From JBBQUP01 sp038212305 (GTDB taxonomy: Bacteria > Bacteroidota > Bacteroidia > Bacteroidales > Marinilabiliaceae): DNA of 12,161 nt. Shown piece by piece: positions 1 through 5,315 of this stretch. The notes below the pieces were generated by a model, which saw only the letters and a program-made list of their open reading frames with translations, made no database searches and was not told where the DNA came from. Each line of letters starts with the position of its first letter. Position 1 is the stretch's first letter. Position numbers and translations under genes: made by a program. The stretch is taken from assembly GCA_038212305.1 (NCBI GenBank), contig JBBQUP010000096.1:1-12161 (forward strand). Reading direction: 5' to 3'.

Positions 1-2
1 TA

Positions 3-49
3 CTAAACCTTCTAAACACCTAAACCATAAACTACTAAACCTTCTAAAC
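3..49. repeat. Left CTAAAC repeat block beside the four-helix-bundle gene
   Basis: Six degenerate units with a 7-9 bp period. CTAAAC starts at 3, 12, 20, 35 and 44, and a variant ATAAAC starts at 27. The block runs to within 6 bp of the start codon at 55. It is in the same orientation as the block at 472-519 on the other side of the gene, so the two are direct, not inverted, flanks. The repeat may continue left of the window. Confidence 0.75.
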
Positions 50-54
50 AAAAA

Positions 55-429
55 ATGCACATCTATTCATTCGAAAAACTTGATACTTGGCAACTAGCAA
101 GACAATTTGCAAAAACCACTTATCTAATAACTAAAAAGTACCCTGATGATGAAAAATTTGGTTTAGTCTCTCAAATTCGTAGAGCATCTATTTCAGTTGC
201 ATCGAATATAGCCGAGGGAGTATCTCGCAAAACACCAAAAGAACAAGCACGATTTATTCAAATTGCATATTCCAGCTTGATAGAGGTTTTAAATCAATTA
301 ATAATCAGTAACGATATTGGGTTTATAACAGAAGCTGAATTAATCAATTTGAGAGAACCCATTGAAGTACTAAGCAATAAGCTAAATGCTCTCTACAATT
401 CTCAAATAAAAAAAGCACCAATCGACTAA
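55..429 (+). CDS. Four-helix-bundle protein, 23S rRNA intervening-sequence (IVS) type
   Basis: A 124-residue protein of the usual length for the IVS four-helix-bundle family (TIGR02436). What shows this: an N-terminal F-x-K-L-x-x-W-Q-x-A motif (residues 6-15), the P-x-x-E-x-F-G-L segment (30-37), and the family signature Q-I-R-R-A-S-I-S-V-A-S-N-I-A-E-G (40-55), followed by a helix rich in I/A/L (about 66-90). The family was first found in intervening sequences of 23S rRNA genes, but many members, like this one, lie in ordinary intergenic DNA. Its biochemical role is not settled; members form pentameric helical bundles with a basic surface. The ATG at 55 is the only sensible start and precedes the whole conserved domain. 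The gene sits between two CTAAAC repeat blocks and has no clear link to the sugar genes, which suggests a self-contained cassette. Confidence 0.93.
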   Translation: MHIYSFEKLDTWQLARQFAKTTYLITKKYPDDEKFGLVSQIRRASISVASNIAEGVSRKTPKEQARFIQIAYSSLIEVLNQLIISNDIGFITEAELINLREPIEVLSNKLNALYNSQIKKAPID

Positions 430-471
430 TAAACAAAAACAGATAAAACAATAAACTCAACCCACAAACCC

Positions 472-519
472 CTAAACCTCTAAACTTCTAAACAACTAAA
501 CGTCTAAACAACTAAAACT
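472..519. repeat. Right CTAAACNN 8-bp tandem repeat
   Basis: Six units with an exact 8-bp period, starting at 472, 480, 488, 496, 504 and 512. Five are CTAAAC plus two variable bases and the last is CTAAAA. It ends 8 bp before the aminotransferase start codon, so it occupies that gene's upstream region. It matches the block at 3-49 on the far side of the four-helix-bundle gene. Confidence 0.8.
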
Positions 520-527
520 ATTCTCCC

Positions 528-1628
528 ATGCAAATTCAATTCATAGACCTACACGCTCAATACCTATCAATCAAATCAGATATTGACAACGCCATTCAAG
601 ATATTATTACGAATACCGCCTTTATTGGAGGTAAGCCCGTTACCGATTTCGCCCACAACTTCGAACAATTGTATGGTGCTAAACATTGCGTACCTGTAGC
701 CAATGGCACCGATGCTATCTACATCACGCTTAAAATGTTAGGCATTGGAATTGGCGATGAAGTAATAACCACCGCTTGCAGCTGGATTAGTACCAGCGAA
801 ACCATTACTCAAGCAGGTGCAAAGCCTGTTTTTGTCGATATCGATCCCACTTATTTCACCATTGATGCCGATAAGATTGAGGCCAAGATAACATCGAAAA
901 CCAAAGCCATTATCCCTGTTCATATTTATGGCCAAATATGCGACATGGATAAAATTATGGCCATCGCTAAAAAACACAACCTCATAGTTATCGAGGACTG
1001 TGCTCAAAGTCATTTCTCTGAATTTAAAGGCAAACGTGCTGGATTAACTGGTATTGCAGGCACATTTAGTTTCTTTCCGGGTAAAAACCTCGGAGCTTAT
1101 GGTGATGCTGGATGTATTTTAACCAACGATTCGGGGCTTGCCGAAAAATGTAAGATGTACGCCAATCATGGTGCACTCATCAAGCATCAGCACCAAATCG
1201 AAGGCATTAACAGCCGTTTAGATAGCATGCAAGCAGCTATACTCTATGTTAAACTGCCTCATATTCTTCGCTGGACTGATTTACGGATACAACATGCTGC
1301 CAGCTATACCAAAGCCTTAAAAGGTGTTGGCGATATTGTTACACCGCTAGTTCGTCCCGACTCGAAGCATAGTTTTCACTTGTACGTTATAAGGACTAAA
1401 AAGCGCAACGAACTGGAGAAACACTTAAATGAACATGGCATCGCCACAGCCATTCATTACCCAACGCCTCTGCCCTTTTTACCTGCATACAGCTATTTGA
1501 AACATCAGCGAAGTGAATTCCCTATGGCAGCGCAGGCGCAAGGCGAAATTTTATCAATACCAATGTATCCCGAGCTAACACCAGAGCAAATCGATTACAT
1601 TGTCGTAACTATTAAGGCGTTTTTTTAG
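528..1628 (+). CDS. DegT/DnrJ/EryC1/StrS-family PLP-dependent sugar aminotransferase
   Basis: A 366-residue protein, full length for the family that aminates keto-sugar nucleotides using glutamate and PLP. What shows this: the start F-I-D-L-x-x-Q-Y (5-12), the phosphate-binding N-G-T-D-A (59-63), the E-D-C-A-Q-S segment (156-161) whose Asp157 would contact the pyridine nitrogen, and the Schiff-base lysine Lys186 in S-F-F-P-G-K-N-L-G-A-Y-G-D-A-G. The later N-S-R-L-D-x-x-Q-A-A-I and H-Y-P-x-P-L motifs are also present. The overall pattern resembles WbpE/WlbC enzymes, which make 3-amino sugars from 3-keto-UDP-sugars, but family members are too alike to fix the substrate from reading. It is separated from the rest of the sugar genes by about 3.7 kb of repeats and cassettes. 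It is a distinct paralogue of the aminotransferase at the other end of the window. The ATG at 528 gives the standard family N-terminus. Confidence 0.95.
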   Translation: MQIQFIDLHAQYLSIKSDIDNAIQDIITNTAFIGGKPVTDFAHNFEQLYGAKHCVPVANGTDAIYITLKMLGIGIGDEVITTACSWISTSETITQAGAKPVFVDIDPTYFTIDADKIEAKITSKTKAIIPVHIYGQICDMDKIMAIAKKHNLIVIEDCAQSHFSEFKGKRAGLTGIAGTFSFFPGKNLGAYGDAGCILTNDSGLAEKCKMYANHGALIKHQHQIEGINSRLDSMQAAILYVKLPHILRWTDLRIQHAASYTKALKGVGDIVTPLVRPDSKHSFHLYVIRTKKRNELEKHLNEHGIATAIHYPTPLPFLPAYSYLKHQRSEFPMAAQAQGEILSIPMYPELTPEQIDYIVVTIKAFF

Positions 1629-1723
1629 GAAAGTGGTCATCTAATTAGCGCGAGTTACCGCTAAAAAACAAAAATTGTCCGCAGATTTCGCAGATTGACA
1701 CAGAATAAAACTAACCGAATATT

Positions 1724-1801
1724 AACCGCTAAGTTCGCTAAACAATACGCTAAGAAAAAACCTTAGCCACCTTTGCGTCTTAACTTTGCGATCTCTGCGG
1801 T
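1724..1801. repeat. Imperfect inverted repeat with AACCGC/GCGGT ends
   Basis: The left arm (about 1724-1754) begins AACCGCTAAGTTCGCTAAAC. Read on the opposite strand, the right arm (about 1761-1801) begins ACCGCAGAGATCGCAAAGTT. The arms agree at the CCGC, TCGC, CGC and AAG positions over roughly 30 bp, with a short A-rich loop. Similar AACCGC-to-GCGGTT frames recur at 2741-2829. Confidence 0.55.
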
Positions 1802-1900
1802 AAAAGGGTGATCCACTAATTTCACTAATTAAACGAATTAATGAAGAAGAAGAATTGAAAAAAATAAACCGCGAATTGTGCGGATTAAACGAATTAAGAA

Positions 1901-1944
1901 AACCGCTCTGCGGTTAATTAAACAGCGAAGCTGTTATCAATTCG
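1901..1944. repeat. Two-hairpin element, copy 1
   Basis: Hairpin A is AACCGC-TCT-GCGGTT (1901-1915). A linker AATTAA follows, then hairpin B AACAGC-GAA-GCTGTT (1921-1935), then a CAATTCG tail ending at 1944. A second copy at 5272-5315 has the same length, linker and tail but different, still complementary stems. That argues for selection on folding rather than on sequence. Confidence 0.7.
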
Positions 1945-1955
1945 CTATATTAGCG

Positions 1956-1969
1956 GTTGTAGCAAATGC
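1956..1969. repeat. Left inverted repeat of the mntA-hepT module
   Basis: GTTGTAGCAAATGC matches the reverse complement of 2659-2672 at 12 of 14 positions. The two arms bracket the toxin-antitoxin genes. The right arm lies 3 bp after the hepT stop codon; the left arm is 58 bp before the mntA start. Confidence 0.55.
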
Positions 1970-2027
1970 AAATTCACATATTAAAGTTAAGCTGAAGTAG
2001 AAGGAAAAGTATTAATTTTGAAGTTGT

Positions 2028-2348
2028 ATGAATTTATTGAATCAACATATAGACCAAATTGAAAGACTTTGTGAGTTAAACAAGGTTAAGTCTTTATTTG
2101 CCTTTGGCTCAGTGCTAACAGACAAGTTTAGTTCAGATAGTGATATTGATTTAGTTGTTGAAATTGAAGATACAGACCCGATTTCATATTCTGATAAATA
2201 CTTTAATTTGAAATTTCAGTTAGAAGAAATTCTTCATAGGCACATCGACCTTCTTGAACAGAAAGCTATTAGAAACAGATTTTTGAAAAATGAAATTGAC
2301 CGTACCAAAATTCAGATATATGGAAATGGAATACCTAACTTGGCTTGA
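2028..2348 (+). CDS. mntA: MntA-type antitoxin, minimal nucleotidyltransferase
   Basis: A 106-residue minimal nucleotidyltransferase. It has the G-S-X10-D-X-D motif that defines MntA antitoxins (Gly27, Ser28, Asp39, Asp41) and a probable third metal-binding Asp at 74 in H-I-D-L-L. In characterised HepT/MntA pairs, MntA transfers AMP groups from ATP onto a tyrosine of the HepT RNase and so inactivates it. All the residues needed for that are visible here. The toxin-like hepT gene overlaps its 3' end, which is the expected order and coupling for this type VII pair. There is no Shine-Dalgarno close to the ATG, as usual in Bacteroidota. The alternative would be an unrelated MNT-domain protein, which the neighbour makes unlikely. 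Confidence 0.92.
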   Translation: MNLLNQHIDQIERLCELNKVKSLFAFGSVLTDKFSSDSDIDLVVEIEDTDPISYSDKYFNLKFQLEEILHRHIDLLEQKAIRNRFLKNEIDRTKIQIYGNGIPNLA

Positions 2349-2655
2349 AGATATAAAACAATCCATTGATGAAATTGAAGATTTTCTTCCTGTAAAAATG
2401 AATTTTTTTGAATTTCAAAAGGACTTAAAAACAAGAAAGGCTGTAGAAAGGAATATTGAAATTATTGGAGAGGCTGTTAGTAGAATTTTGAAAGTAAATC
2501 CTGAAATCAAGATTACCAATGCTAGAAAAATTGTAGATACTAGAAATCGAATAATTCATGGATATGATACTGTTTCAGAAGATATTATTTGGGCAATAGT
2601 ATCGAATGATTTAACGAAATTGAGACTGGAAATAGTTAAGCTTCTTGAAAAATAA
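2320..2655 (+). CDS. hepT: HepT-like RNase toxin (DUF86/HEPN)
   Basis: A helical HEPN-fold protein of the DUF86/HepT family. The diagnostic R-X4-H-X-Y motif is present as R-N-R-I-I-H-G-Y. Arg and His form the RNase active site, and the Tyr is the residue AMPylated by MntA in studied pairs. The helix with R-N-I-E-I-I-G-E-A is also typical. The open frame reaches back to an ATG at 2290, but residues before the M-E-M-E-Y-L-x-W-L segment look unlike the family. I therefore prefer the ATG at 2320 (111 aa); the ATG at 2326 is equally possible. With 2320 the gene overlaps mntA by 29 bp. The key residues are intact, so the pair could be active. Its place in a sugar locus looks incidental. Confidence 0.9.
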   Translation: MEMEYLTWLEDIKQSIDEIEDFLPVKMNFFEFQKDLKTRKAVERNIEIIGEAVSRILKVNPEIKITNARKIVDTRNRIIHGYDTVSEDIIWAIVSNDLTKLRLEIVKLLEK

Positions 2656-2658
2656 ATA

Positions 2659-2672
2659 GCACATGCTACAAC
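2659..2672. repeat. Right inverted repeat of the mntA-hepT module
   Basis: GCACATGCTACAAC is the partner of 1956-1969 in inverted orientation (12 of 14). The outer end, GTTGT followed two bases later by CA on the top strand of the left arm, resembles the ends of the RhuM unit at 3061-3071 and 3936-3946. A small local palindrome, TAGCA-CA-TGCTA (2657-2668), lies within it. Confidence 0.5.
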
Positions 2673-2740
2673 AAACCTATTATCTGCGAAGCAGTATATT
2701 CTTTAATTTGTCCAATTCGCGGACAAAAATGAAAAAAATA

Positions 2741-2829
2741 AACCGCGAATCGAAGATCGACGAAGTCAATTAAGCTAATTAAAGAAGTAAAGAAAAAAAA
2801 TTCGCCTTAATCCGCTAAATCTGCGGTTA
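2741..2829. repeat. Imperfect inverted repeat with AACCGC/GCGGTT ends, upstream of the first wzt fragment
   Basis: It starts AACCGCGAATC (2741) and ends TCTGCGGTT (2829), with A-rich sequence between. The first 31 bp (2741-2771) are also matched in inverted orientation by 4120-4150 at 27 of 31 positions, across about 1.35 kb. A smaller hairpin, TTGTCC with GGACAA around AATTCGC, lies just upstream. Confidence 0.5.
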
Positions 2830-2839
2830 AACCTCTTCC

Positions 2840-3046
2840 CTGCGAAGCAGTAAAAAAATTAAAGTTAAAATCATTGCGTGTCGAAAACAGTTATAAAAAT
2901 AGAAAACCTCGCAAAAATTTACCGCCTCGGCGAAATAGGCACCGGCACCCTCTCCCACGACCTCAACCGTTGGGTACGCATGACCCTCATGGGGCAAGAC
3001 GACCCCTACGCCAAGATAGGACATGTGAACGACCGCACCGCCAAAG
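2840..3046. repeat. Direct repeat copy 1: leader and 5' end of the wzt-like gene
   Basis: This matches 5347-5554 from the CTGCGAAGCAG hairpin, through the leader ATTAAAGTTAAAATCATTGC, to codon 56 of the ABC gene. About 16 substitutions occur in the roughly 170 coding bases, and a central run of over 70 bp is identical. Homology stops sharply after CCAAAG at 3046. Confidence 0.85.
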
Positions 3047-3063
3047 GCTACTATGGAAAATAG
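2878..3063 (+). pseudogene. 5' fragment 1 of a Wzt-like ABC ATPase gene
   Basis: Starting from a GTG (2878), 56 codons match the N-terminus of the complete ATPase at 5386, including Y-R-L-G-E-I-G-T-G-T-L and D-P-Y-A-K-I-G-H. Four unrelated codons and a TAG (3061) follow. The fragment lacks Walker A (residue 83 in the complete protein) and everything after it, so it cannot be an ATPase. Its leader is the same as that of the complete gene, so it may still be transcribed and translated as a 61-residue peptide. The TAG is immediately followed by TTG and then the RhuM start, which would allow translational coupling. Most differences from the intact copy are silent, so the copy arose from a functional relative rather than by long decay in place. 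Confidence 0.88.
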
Positions 3064-3071
3064 TTGTGTCA
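3061..3071. repeat. Left end of the RhuM unit (perfect 11-bp inverted repeat)
   Basis: TAGTTGTGTCA is the exact reverse complement of 3936-3946. It includes the stop codon of wzt fragment 1 and lies 14 bp before the RhuM ATG. I see no target-site duplication outside the two arms. Confidence 0.6.
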
Positions 3072-3084
3072 TAAAACTATAGTG

Positions 3085-3938
3085 ATGAATCAAGGCGAAA
3101 TAATCATATTTCAAGATCAAAACGATACCAATTTTCAACTTGAAGTTCGTATTGAAGACGAAACGGTTTGGTTGACGCAAGCCAACATGGCAGAGTTATT
3201 TCAAACAACCAGAAATAATATTACCCTACACATCTCAAACATATTTAAGGAAAAAGAATTAGCAGTTGATTCAGTTAGTAAGGAATCCTTACTAACTGCT
3301 GCGGATGGTAAAATTACAAAACTAAAATATACAACCTTGATGTAATCATATCTGTTGGTTATAGAGTTAAATCACTCAGAGGCACTCAATTCCGCATTTG
3401 GGCAAATAAAGTTCTTAAAAACTATCTTTTAAGTGGTTATGCAATTCACCAGCGATTCGAAAAAATAGAAAATGACGTTTACTTCTTAAAACAAAAAGCA
3501 GAAGCGTTTGATATTCATTTAAAAACCACTTTACCCCCACACGAAGAAATTTTTTACGACGGACAGGTTTTCGATGCTTATGTATTTACATCAAATATTA
3601 TAAAACAAGCCAAGCACTCAATAGTTATCATTGACAACTATATTGACGAAAGCGTTTTAACCCTTTTGGCTAAACGCAACCCCGATGTACATGCCACCAT
3701 ATATACTGCCAACATATCCAAACATTTACAACTCGATATAAATAAATACAATTTACAATACAAACCTATTGACATCAAAACATACACTAAAGCACACGAC
3801 AGGTTCATCATCGTTGACAACATCGATGTCTTCCATTTTGGTGCATCATTAAAAGACCTTGGCAGAAAATGGTTTGCATTTTCAAAAATAAAACTCAATG
3901 CAACTGACATGGTTGACAAACTCGAAAATGAACACTGA
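3085..3938 (+). pseudogene. RhuM-family protein, frameshifted
   Basis: The first frame (ATG 3085) encodes E-D-E-T-V-W-L-T-Q-A-N-M-A-E-L-F, the N-terminal DNA-binding-like region of RhuM 'virulence' proteins. It runs to D-G-K at 3310-3312, then leaves the family sequence and stops at 3343-3345. One base later the conserved continuation (N-)Y-K-T-K-I-Y-N-L-D-V-I-I-S-V-G-Y-R-V appears and stays open to the TGA at 3936. Four A's at 3310-3313 where five are expected explain the break exactly. The repaired protein would be about 284 residues. Its C-terminal part, with A-H-D-R-F-I-I-V-D and F-G-A-S-L-K-D-L-G near 3792-3860, looks like a phospholipase-D-type half motif often joined to this family. 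The function of RhuM proteins is not established. The local sequence is a poor -1 slippery site, so a mutation or a sequencing error is likelier than programmed frameshifting. Confidence 0.87.
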
Positions 3939-3946
3939 CACAACTA
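3936..3946. repeat. Right end of the RhuM unit (perfect 11-bp inverted repeat)
   Basis: TGACACAACTA, inverted partner of 3061-3071. It begins with the RhuM stop codon. Compare TGCTACAAC at the end of the mntA-hepT module: 7 of 9 bases agree with TGACACAAC. Confidence 0.6.
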
Positions 3947-4119
3947 CTAAATTATTTGATCCTCGAATCGACTGTCGTAAGATGCAATTAATCAGATTAT
4001 AAGAATATAGAAAAAAAACCGAACCGCTAATTAAACGAAATAAGAAGGAAAAAAGAAAAAAAAGAGTTATCCACGAATTACACTCATTACGCGAATTGAA
4101 TAAGAAGAAAAAAGAACAA

Positions 4120-4150
4120 AATTGACTCCGTCGATCTTCGATTCGTGGCC
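4120..4150. repeat. Long-distance inverted repeat arm (partner 2741-2771)
   Basis: 31 bp with 27 matches to the reverse complement of 2741-2771. The shared core is CGTCGATCTTCGATTCG. The pair encloses wzt fragment 1 and the RhuM gene. Confidence 0.65.
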
Positions 4151-4280
4151 TTTATTTATCAATGAATTTTACCCACTAGAAACGTTATAGAGCCTAATTA
4201 ATTACCTTGATTTTTATAGATGCCAAATGCAAGGGAAAAAAGAAAATATTACATTACCCCTTGACTTATTAAATTTTAAA

Positions 4281-4349
4281 TTCCCCGTCAGGGGATAAAT
4301 ATCAATAGAGAATTAATGCTGCGATAATTTGTTCCCCGTAGGGGATTAA
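4281..4349. repeat. Pair of REP-like CCCC-GGGG palindromes
   Basis: TTCCCCGTCAGGGGATAA (4281-4298) and TTCCCCGTAGGGGATTAA (4332-4349) are near-identical units 51 bp apart, each able to form a 4-bp C/G stem with a 3-4 nt loop. They stand exactly where the missing N-terminal half of the following GxxExxY gene should be. They look like a REP- or MITE-type intergenic repeat. No REP transposase is in the window. Confidence 0.6.
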
Positions 4350-4354
4350 CCTAA

Positions 4355-4543
4355 ATGCATGAATGTTATAAAGTTGATTTTATTTGCTACGGCGAAATCA
4401 TTATAGAATTAAAAGCCTTAAGCGACCTGACTTCGGAACATGAATCACAAGTATTAAATTACCTTAAAGCAACAGATTTTAAACTAGGAATACTTATTAA
4501 CTTTAACGAGCAATCATTAAAATACAAACGAATCGTTTTATAA
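4355..4543 (+). pseudogene. GxxExxY protein, 5'-truncated fragment
   Basis: Sixty-two codons align with the C-terminal half of the intact GxxExxY protein at 4888 (from about residue 60 to the end). Shared segments include D-F-I-C, E-L-K-A, Q-V-L-N-Y-L-K-A-T and E-Q-S-L-K-Y-K-R-I. The putative nuclease residues D-X9-E-X-K are kept (Asp8, Glu18, Lys20), but the N-terminal helices and the G-x-x-E-x-x-Y motif are gone, replaced by the palindromic repeats upstream. A TAA directly before the ATG closes the frame, so it cannot extend further. It is best read as a decayed second member of the family rather than a working small gene. Confidence 0.83.
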
Positions 4544-4572
4544 TATTATCCACGAAAAAAAGTTATCCACCA

Positions 4573-4632
4573 ATTACACTAATTACACTAATTAAGAAGA
4601 AGGAAAAAAGAAAAAATTAGTGCAATTAGTGA
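4573..4632. repeat. Hairpin-forming inverted repeat before wzt fragment 2
   Basis: The left arm ends ACACTAATTACACTAATT (4576-4593). The right arm AATTAGTGCAATTAGTGA (4615-4632) pairs with it at 16 of 18 positions around a 21-nt purine-rich loop (4594-4614). It lies between the truncated GxxExxY gene and the second wzt fragment. No T-tract follows, so it is not an evident terminator. Confidence 0.6.
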
Positions 4633-4664
4633 ACAAAAAAAATCGCGGACAAAAAAAAACATAC

Positions 4665-4871
4665 ATGTCCAACACTGTCATTAAAATAGAGAACCTCTCA
4701 AAAATTTACCGCCTCGGCGAAATAGGCACCGGTACCCTCTCCCACGACCTCAACCGTTGGGTACGCATGAACCTCATGGGGCAGAACGATCCCTACGCCA
4801 AGATTGGACATATCAACGATAAAAAAAAGTCAACCACGAATTTAACGAATTTGACGAATTATTTAGTCTGA
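4665..4871 (+). pseudogene. 5' fragment 2 of a Wzt-like ABC ATPase gene
   Basis: From the ATG at 4665, 52 codons match the complete ATPase at 5386 with only about eight base differences, so this copy is closer to it than fragment 1 is. Homology ends at AACGA (4815-4819). The frame then runs through A-rich sequence and the left GxxExxY inverted repeat, encoding a low-complexity N-L-T-N-L-T-N tail, to a stop at 4869-4871. Unlike fragment 1, its upstream sequence is not the shared leader. In-frame codons run 15 residues further upstream (to 4620), but they lie in hairpin repeat sequence and are unlikely to be translated. No ATPase motif is present. Confidence 0.87.
4831..4860. repeat. Left inverted repeat of the GxxExxY cassette
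   Basis: 30 bp, beginning CAACCACGAATTTAACGAAT, with 26 of 30 positions matching the reverse complement of 5310-5339. Internally it is three ACGAATT steps about 9 bp apart. It starts about 11 bp after wzt homology ends. Confidence 0.75.
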
Positions 4872-4887
4872 TTATACAGATTGTAAT

Positions 4888-5253
4888 ATGATATACAAAG
4901 AAGAGGCATATAAGATAATCGGAGCAGCTATGAAGGTTCATGCTGGTTTAGGGTGTGGTTTCCTCGAACAGGTATATCAGGAAGCATTACAAATTGAATT
5001 AGAAAAACAAGATATTCCTTTTAAACATGAAGCTTTAATAAGCATTGAGTACAATGGTATCACACTTAATAAGCAATACATCGCTGATTTTATTTGTTTC
5101 GACAAAATAATCGTAGAGTTAAAAGCTATTAAAGAGCTGGATAATATACATGAAGCTCAAGTTTTCAATTACCTTAAAGCAACAGGCTATAAACTAGGGT
5201 TATTGATTAACGTTGGTGAACAATCATTAGAATACAAACGCATAATTAAATAA
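4888..5253 (+). CDS. GxxExxY protein, putative PD-(D/E)XK nuclease fold
   Basis: A 121-residue, full-length member of the GxxExxY family (TIGR04256; PDDEXK_3-like). The naming motif is G24-F-L-E27-Q-V-Y30, and a D67-X9-E77-L-K79 motif gives the expected nuclease-type active site. The C-terminal N-Y-L-K-A-T-G-Y-K-L-G-L-L-I-N-V-G and E-Q-S-L-E-Y-K-R-I segments are standard. Function is unproven; the fold suggests DNA cleavage, but no substrate is known to me. The gene is bracketed by 30-bp inverted repeats (4831-4860 and 5310-5339) and by wzt 5' sequence on both sides, so it looks like a discrete cassette. The ATG at 4888 is right for the family. Confidence 0.93.
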   Translation: MIYKEEAYKIIGAAMKVHAGLGCGFLEQVYQEALQIELEKQDIPFKHEALISIEYNGITLNKQYIADFICFDKIIVELKAIKELDNIHEAQVFNYLKATGYKLGLLINVGEQSLEYKRIIK

Positions 5254-5271
5254 ACAAACCACAAATTATCA

Positions 5272-5315
5272 AACTGCAAGGCAGTTAATTAAAATTGCGA
5301 AGCAATAACAATTCG
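5272..5315. repeat. Two-hairpin element, copy 2
   Basis: Hairpin A is AACTGC-AAG-GCAGTT (5272-5286). The linker AATTAA follows, then hairpin B ATTGC-GAA-GCAAT (5294-5306), then the tail CAATTCG. It has the same 44-bp length as copy 1 (1901-1944). The stem bases differ in both hairpins but the pairing is kept. Its tail runs into the right GxxExxY inverted repeat. Confidence 0.7.

Larger units (their letters stand above)
1629..2027. other. Gene-free, repeat-rich spacer
   Basis: No credible coding frame. The stretch is built from degenerate short phrases around CCGC, GCTAAG, TTTGCG and ACGAATTAA on both strands. It contains an imperfect inverted repeat (1724-1801), a two-hairpin element (1901-1944) and one arm of an inverted repeat flanking the toxin-antitoxin pair (1956-1969). 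A TAATTTTG at 2013-2020 resembles a Bacteroidota -7 box, but it lies only 8 bp before the mntA start and has no clear -33 partner. I see no terminator with a T-tract. Confidence 0.7.
3939..4354. other. Gene-free spacer of repeats after RhuM
   Basis: No coding frame is supported. It holds the right RhuM end (to 3946), A-rich stretches with AACCGC and AAGAAGGAAAAAAG phrases, and a CCACGAAT (4071-4078) to ATTCGTGG (4141-4148) inverted frame. The second arm (4120-4150) of the long-distance inverted repeat with 2741-2771 and two CCCC/GGGG palindromes (4281-4349) are also here. The phrase GTTATCCACGAATTACACT (4066-4084) recurs in similar form at 4562. Confidence 0.65.

Noticed and set aside
1..519. 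CTAAAC arrays resembling plant-type telomere repeats (CCCTAAA).
   Set aside because: The period is 8-9 bp with two variable bases and the context is an internal bacterial locus with genes on both sides.
3..519. CRISPR array.
   Set aside because: Repeat units are only 8 bp with no spacers of regular length.
738..1013. Minus-strand open frame opposite the first aminotransferase.
   Set aside because: It is antisense to a well-conserved gene and encodes nothing recognisable; a shadow of the coding strand.
2013..2020. TAATTTTG as a promoter -7 box for mntA.
   Set aside because: It is only 8 bp from the start codon and no -33 element is found at 19-21 bp; chance is likely in AT-rich DNA.
2827..3180. 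Minus-strand open frame spanning wzt fragment 1 and the RhuM start.
   Set aside because: It crosses two unrelated coding segments and has no support of its own.
3307..3320. Programmed -1 frameshifting in RhuM.
   Set aside because: The local codons GGT-AAA-ATT do not allow good re-pairing in the -1 frame, and RhuM relatives are encoded in one frame.
1956..3946. Integron-like attC sites at the ends of the small modules.
   Set aside because: The arms bracket each gene as one inverted pair instead of forming one palindromic site per cassette, no R/L box set is visible, and there is no integrase in the window.
4067..4571. Three DnaA-box-like 9-mers (TTATCCACG at 4067 and 4546, TTATCCACC at 4563), hinting at an origin.
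   Set aside because: They are parts of the spacer repeat phrases, each one base off the consensus, not clustered like an origin and with no replication gene nearby.
2878..4871. The two short wzt fragments as working small proteins.
   Set aside because: They lack every ATPase motif and end in unrelated or low-complexity codons where homology stops; pseudogene fragments explain them better.
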